NCBI RefSeq assembly: GCF_022024015.1
Contig: NZ_CP091786.1
Coordinates: 3,534,001-3,598,000, forward strand
Direction of reading: 5' to 3'
Length of the DNA stretch: 64,000 nt
DNA from: Prevotella sp. E9-3
Lineage (GTDB): Bacteria > Bacteroidota > Bacteroidia > Bacteroidales > Bacteroidaceae
Shown here: positions 60,547 through 64,000 of the stretch, one piece after another
Numbering within the stretch: the first letter of the stretch is position 1
Layout: each line of letters opens with the position of its first letter
Program-made: the position numbers and the translations under genes
Notes under the pieces: model-generated
Database searches by the model: none
What the model was told of the DNA's origin: nothing
Seen by the model: only the letters and a program-made list of their open reading frames with translations

Positions 60547-62625
60547 TTATCGCTCTTCGCCGATGACTACGCCCCAGGGCTCGATGGTGATGTTCTGGCC
60601 CCTGGCGAGGGACTGTTTGTCGAGCAGCGACTGGCTGGCGGGATAGGGCCAGGCAATGGTCTTGGGCTCGTAAGAGAAATTGAAGAGGTAGTGAATCTGA
60701 CGCCCCTTGGCGTTAGTGCCGGAGCGGAGGATGACGGGGAACTGGTACTGGCGCTCAACGATTGCGATACCCTTGCGGTCGGCAGCACGGGTGATGAGTT
60801 TATAGAGGAGGTCGGTAGATGGCACGGTGCCGATGTAGATGAGGTGGCCCTTGCCGTACTGGTTCTCCGTGATGCAGGGCCACTGGCCGAAGAACTGGTG
60901 CTCTACGGTGGCTAAAGACTTGGCCGTGGTCAGTTGCAAGAACTCCATCCAGGTGTTAACGGTATTGTCCGCAGCTCCGATGCCGTTGGGCTTCAGCGGC
61001 AGCGTGTTGATGCTCGAATACTCCTGATAGGTGAACCCGCAGGCTTCGGCCAGCGGACCGGGAGCCAGCACGGGGCGAACGGCATTGTCGTAGTCGGTGT
61101 AGCCGCTCTTGAAGAGCATCACCACCTCGCCGCCCTCTCGCACGAAGTCGCTGATTTTCCTGAGCAGTTCGTCGGTTGCCACATAGAGCGAGGGCACCAC
61201 GAGCATGTCGTACTGCGAGAAATCCTGCATCTCGGGCTTATCGACAGGCAGGATGTCGCACTCGATGTTCTGACGGTAGAGTGCGTCGTACATCATGTTC
61301 ACCTTGTATTGGTCGCGGTCGGTGTAGGGCATGAAGTCGAGGGCGTGCTTCGAGTCGTGACTGAACAGTAGGGCTACGCGGTTCCGCTTCTTCAGGTTCA
61401 CCAGTCGGTCGCCAATCTTCTCCAACTCCTTGGCTCCCCGTTGGAACTCACGATAGACGCGGTTGGGCTTACCGTCATGACCGAGGATGCCGCGCCAGTA
61501 GGTCTCCTGACCGTAGTGCAACGTACTCCAGTGCCAGTATTCCACCATATTCGCACCGCCCGAGAGGAAGGCGTACATGTTCTGGCGCAACTGCCCGTCG
61601 TAGGGAGGCCACTGGTTGCGGCTCGACCAGCCTGTGCCCTGGGCGTTGGTCTCGGTGATGAGGAAGTTGTGGCTGCGGCTGACGGTGCGCATGAAGTCGC
61701 ACGAGTAACTGATCCACTGTCCGTCCTGTCCGTTCTGCATGGTGTAATAGACGTTGATGGCGGGGTACTCCATCTGGCGGAATGCCTCCACTTGGTCGAT
61801 GTCGTAGAAACTGGGCATGAAGCAGTGCATGATAAACTGGTCGGGGCGCTTGTACTCGCTCACGATGTCGGCCTGCCAGTTTAGGAAGTCGGCCGTCACC
61901 TTGCGGTTCCAGCGCTCCCACCACACCTTATACGAAGGGTTCGTCACACCCTTGCGGTCGTAGAAATCTTCCCAGCGGTTGATGTTCATGCCCCAGTAGT
62001 TCAGTCCCCAGCGGCGGTTCAGTTCCTTCAGGTCGCCATGGAACTCCTGCCTGATGTACTCGCGGAAGCCCTCGAAGTAGTCGGGGTTGTCAATCTTGCG
62101 CGCCTCCACCTCGTTGTCCACCTGATAGCCGATGATGGCGGGGTGCTGGGCGTAGTGCTCCATCATTTTGCGGATGATGCGCTCCGAGTAGCGGCGGTAG
62201 GTGGCGTTCAGCAGGTCCATGTTCTGTCGGATGCCGTAGTGGCTCTGTCCGCCGTCCCACGTCTGCGACAGCACCTCGGGATGCTCTGCTGCCAGCCACG
62301 ACGGGATACTGTAGGTCGGCGTGCCGAAGATGACCTTGATGCCCGCCTTGTGCAGCGCGTCAATGATGCGGTCCATCCAGGCGAACTCAAACTGCCCGTC
62401 CTGCGGCTCGAAGAGCGACCATGTCGATTCGCCCACGCGCACCACCGTCAGTCCTGCCTCCTTCATCAGCCGGATGTCCACGTCAAGCCGGTCCGTTGGC
62501 GTGTATTCCGCATAGTATGCAGCACCGTACAGCGGCTTGTCAAACTGGTAAACCTTGTCCTCTCCCTTGGCAGAAGCCGTCATTGTGAGCAGCCATCCAG
62601 CCATCATCAGTAATACTTTTTTCAT
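60547..62625 (-). CDS. GH42 beta-galactosidase, secreted
   Basis: From ATG 62625 a signal peptide (KKVLLMMAGWLLTMTASA) precedes the GH42 barrel: YGAAYYAEYTPTDR, VRVGESTWSLFEPQDG, the acid/base YQVDNEVEAR, and the nucleophile in LITETNAQGTGW. The trimerisation-type domain and a short C-terminal beta-domain follow, as in the family. It removes beta-linked galactose in the periplasm. The frame upstream of ATG 62625 is not a signal peptide and was rejected. It has a full promoter at 62648-62679. Confidence 0.92.
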   Translation of the reverse strand: MKKVLLMMAGWLLTMTASAKGEDKVYQFDKPLYGAAYYAEYTPTDRLDVDIRLMKEAGLTVVRVGESTWSLFEPQDGQFEFAWMDRIIDALHKAGIKVIFGTPTYSIPSWLAAEHPEVLSQTWDGGQSHYGIRQNMDLLNATYRRYSERIIRKMMEHYAQHPAIIGYQVDNEVEARKIDNPDYFEGFREYIRQEFHGDLKELNRRWGLNYWGMNINRWEDFYDRKGVTNPSYKVWWERWNRKVTADFLNWQADIVSEYKRPDQFIMHCFMPSFYDIDQVEAFRQMEYPAINVYYTMQNGQDGQWISYSCDFMRTVSRSHNFLITETNAQGTGWSSRNQWPPYDGQLRQNMYAFLSGGANMVEYWHWSTLHYGQETYWRGILGHDGKPNRVYREFQRGAKELEKIGDRLVNLKKRNRVALLFSHDSKHALDFMPYTDRDQYKVNMMYDALYRQNIECDILPVDKPEMQDFSQYDMLVVPSLYVATDELLRKISDFVREGGEVVMLFKSGYTDYDNAVRPVLAPGPLAEACGFTYQEYSSINTLPLKPNGIGAADNTVNTWMEFLQLTTAKSLATVEHQFFGQWPCITENQYGKGHLIYIGTVPSTDLLYKLITRAADRKGIAIVERQYQFPVILRSGTNAKGRQIHYLFNFSYEPKTIAWPYPASQSLLDKQSLARGQNITIEPWGVVIGEER

Positions 62626-62647
62626 TGTCCTAATAGATTTTATGGCG

Positions 62648-62679
62648 CAAAGATAATACATTATCATTTTATAACCAAA
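62648..62679 (-). promoter_or_regulatory. GH42 promoter
   Basis: On the minus strand TTTG (62679-62676), 20 nt, TATCTTTG (62655-62648), 22 nt before ATG 62625. Confidence 0.75.
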
Positions 62680-62798
62680 GGCTTTCACGGCTTTTCGTCC
62701 CGCTTGTTACAAATGAATAGCCATACGTTACAGATGAAGAGGCAGGCATGCCGGAGAATGGCTAATTTTGCAGCCAAAAGCAGATAATAATATTAAGC

Positions 62799-62880
62799 CA
62801 TAGAATGCACGCTCCCCAATACTGGTTACGCTGTTAGGAATGTCAATACTCGTCAGGCCAGAACAGCCTCAGAATGTAAA
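62799..62880 (-). pseudogene. Relic of a BspA leucine-rich repeat
   Basis: The minus strand translates as GCSGLTSIDIPNSVTSIGER followed by AFY, a single LRR_5 unit, preceded by a stop codon. A lone TAATTTTG at 62763-62770 faces the other way. It is a leftover from a deleted BspA-type gene. Confidence 0.7.
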
Positions 62881-62900
62881 ATTTCCAATTTTGATCTGAT

Positions 62901-64000
62901 CTACTCCCCTAATATCTTCAAATATTTTTCGATGGCATCTTCCAGTTCACTCAGGCAGATAAACTCATCGGCGGAGTGGGAACGACTGCTCTGGCCGGGT
63001 CCCAGTTTCAGGGAGGGGAACGACATCAGGGCCTGATCGGACAGGGTGGGCGAACCGAAAGGCTGCATGCCCAACGACAGACAGCGCTGTACGATGGGAT
63101 GATCTTCAGCAATGGAAGAGGAATGCAGGCGGAAGGAACGAGCTTTCAGTTCGCAGTGTTTCATCTTACTGCACAGGAACTGATAGAGTTCTTCGTTCTG
63201 ATAGAACTCGTTGGGACGCACATCGAGAATGAAGTGGAGCGTGTCGGGCACCACATTGTGCTGGGTACCGGCTTCCACCACGGTGACGGTCATCTTGGTG
63301 GGGCCCAACAGTGGACTCACCTTCTCAAAACGATAGTCGCGCAGCCATACCAGGTCGTCGAGTGCCTCATAGATAGCGTTCACCCCTTCATTGCGCGCAG
63401 CATGTCCGCTCACACCGTGGGCATAGCCGTCTATCACCATCAGTCCTTTCTCGGCAATAGCAGGTTGCATTCCGGTGGGCTCGCCCACAATGGCCACGTC
63501 AATCTTCGGCAACAACGGAAGCACACGAACTATTCCATCCTTGCCCGACACCTCCTCCTCGCAAGAGGCGAGGAAAACGAGATTTACTAGTGGAGAGTGG
63601 AGAGTGGATAGTGTAGAGTTTGCTACCGCTGCATTATTTCCATTGAGACTATCACCGAATAATCCATTGAGGCTTTCCCGTGAACCGTCCTGCGGAGCGG
63701 TAGCAAACTCTGCACTCTCCACTCTCCACTCTCCACTACCTTCTGGAGCGGTAGCAAACTCTCCACTCTCCACTCTACACTCTACACTAGAATCTTCATT
63801 TATTAAGATTCTATAGGCCTGCAGCAGCGATACGAGTCCGCCGCCGCAGTCGTTAGAACCAAGTCCGTAGAGCTTGTCGCCTTCCCATGTAGGTTTGAAG
63901 GGATCGCGGGTCCAGGTGGCCACCGGTTTCACTGTGTCGATATGCGCATTGAGCAGGATTGTTTTGCGCTGAGGGTCGAAATCAGGGCTGATGGCCCACA
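62901..64000 (-). CDS. M20-family metallopeptidase (ArgE/DapE-like), 5' end outside window, with in-frame repeat insertion
   Basis: The frame is open to the right edge. Motifs are LLNAHIDTVKP (metal Asp), LYGLGSNDCGGGLVSLL (bridging Asp), FLASCEEEVSG (catalytic Glu pair), VGEPTG and GVSGHAARNEG. In Bacteroidetes this branch includes acetyl- or succinyl-ornithine/citrulline deacylases of arginine synthesis; that role is probable, not proven. About 71 residues between ILINED and NLVFLAS come from a repeat element at 63585-63797 with no frame break. The insertion lies between the two metal-binding strands. Confidence 0.85.
   Translation of the reverse strand, partial: WAISPDFDPQRKTILLNAHIDTVKPVATWTRDPFKPTWEGDKLYGLGSNDCGGGLVSLLQAYRILINEDSSVECRVESGEFATAPEGSGEWRVESAEFATAPQDGSRESLNGLFGDSLNGNNAAVANSTLSTLHSPLVNLVFLASCEEEVSGKDGIVRVLPLLPKIDVAIVGEPTGMQPAIAEKGLMVIDGYAHGVSGHAARNEGVNAIYEALDDLVWLRDYRFEKVSPLLGPTKMTVTVVEAGTQHNVVPDTLHFILDVRPNEFYQNEELYQFLCSKMKHCELKARSFRLHSSSIAEDHPIVQRCLSLGMQPFGSPTLSDQALMSFPSLKLGPGQSSRSHSADEFICLSELEDAIEKYLKILGE
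63585..63797. repeat. Palindromic repeat element inserted in frame in the M20 gene
   Basis: The left end (63590-63632) reads GAGAGTGGATAGTGTAGAG and TTTGCTACCGCT. The right end carries the inverted form twice: GCGGTAGCAAACTCT at about 63699 and again at about 63748, each followed by runs of ACTCTCC or ACTCTACACT. The length (about 213 bp) is a multiple of three and all passing codons are open. A related half-copy is at 34370-34426. Confidence 0.8.

Overview
The window looks like chromosome from a Bacteroidales bacterium of the Prevotella/Segatella type. Supporting signs are Bacteroidetes promoters (a -7 box of the form TAnnTTTG with a -33 TTTG about 20 nt upstream) before efp, rpmH, greA, tRNA-Leu and others, BspA-type leucine-rich-repeat surface proteins, DUF4294 and DUF4923 proteins, a succinate-type CoA-transferase, ECF sigma plus outer-membrane-barrel modules, and many secreted glycoside hydrolases. 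The species is not determined from sequence alone.

Layout. 1-8.1 kb is housekeeping: DUF4294 (partial), a fusion of xanthine phosphoribosyltransferase with a PreA-type dihydropyrimidine dehydrogenase, a CoA-transferase, a MIP18-type Fe-S assembly factor, a four-helix-bundle gene boxed in by a 39-bp inverted repeat, LpxH and an AsmA-like protein. 8.1-14.1 kb is a small carbohydrate locus: a LamG-like secreted protein and a GH106-like hydrolase, divergent from an AraC regulator. 14.2-15.7 kb is an AbiE-type toxin-antitoxin pair. 17.5-19.5 kb holds a noncoding dispersed repeat split by an IS3-family element. 20-33.3 kb is an accessory region downstream of comM (yifB). The intact comM is followed on the same strand by four extra copies of its 3' end, each at the end of a cargo block (transglutaminase and RhuM; a BRO fragment; a BspA protein and a RhuM-ComM chimera; a Ser/Thr kinase pair, a SEL1 lipoprotein and an AAA ATPase).

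33.4-51.8 kb returns to core genes: rpmH, efp, a GT2 glycosyltransferase, radC, HIT, greA (with a terminator-like hairpin in its leader), a GH35 beta-galactosidase, fRMsr, an RluA-type synthase, a sirtuin, three tandem FKBP isomerases, an Lrp regulator, a C26-M19 peptidase fusion, a helix-hairpin-helix/barrel protein, mannose-1-phosphate guanylyltransferase and tRNA-Leu(CAA). 52-60.5 kb is accessory again: a BspA protein behind a large nested palindrome, an ECF sigma factor fused through a transmembrane segment to an outer-membrane barrel, a methyltransferase, an AAA ATPase, the intact second copy of the dispersed repeat, and an HxxxD acyltransferase. 60.5-64 kb carries a GH42 beta-galactosidase and an M20 peptidase interrupted in frame by a palindromic repeat element.

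The strongest leads are the comM 3'-end array with its chimeras, the sigma-barrel fusion, the Xpt-PreA fusion, the 480-bp repeat with a 22-bp internal period, the nested palindrome upstream of the 52-kb BspA gene, the greA leader hairpin, and short repeats sitting in frame inside genes. All family calls come from reading motifs by eye; no database search was run.
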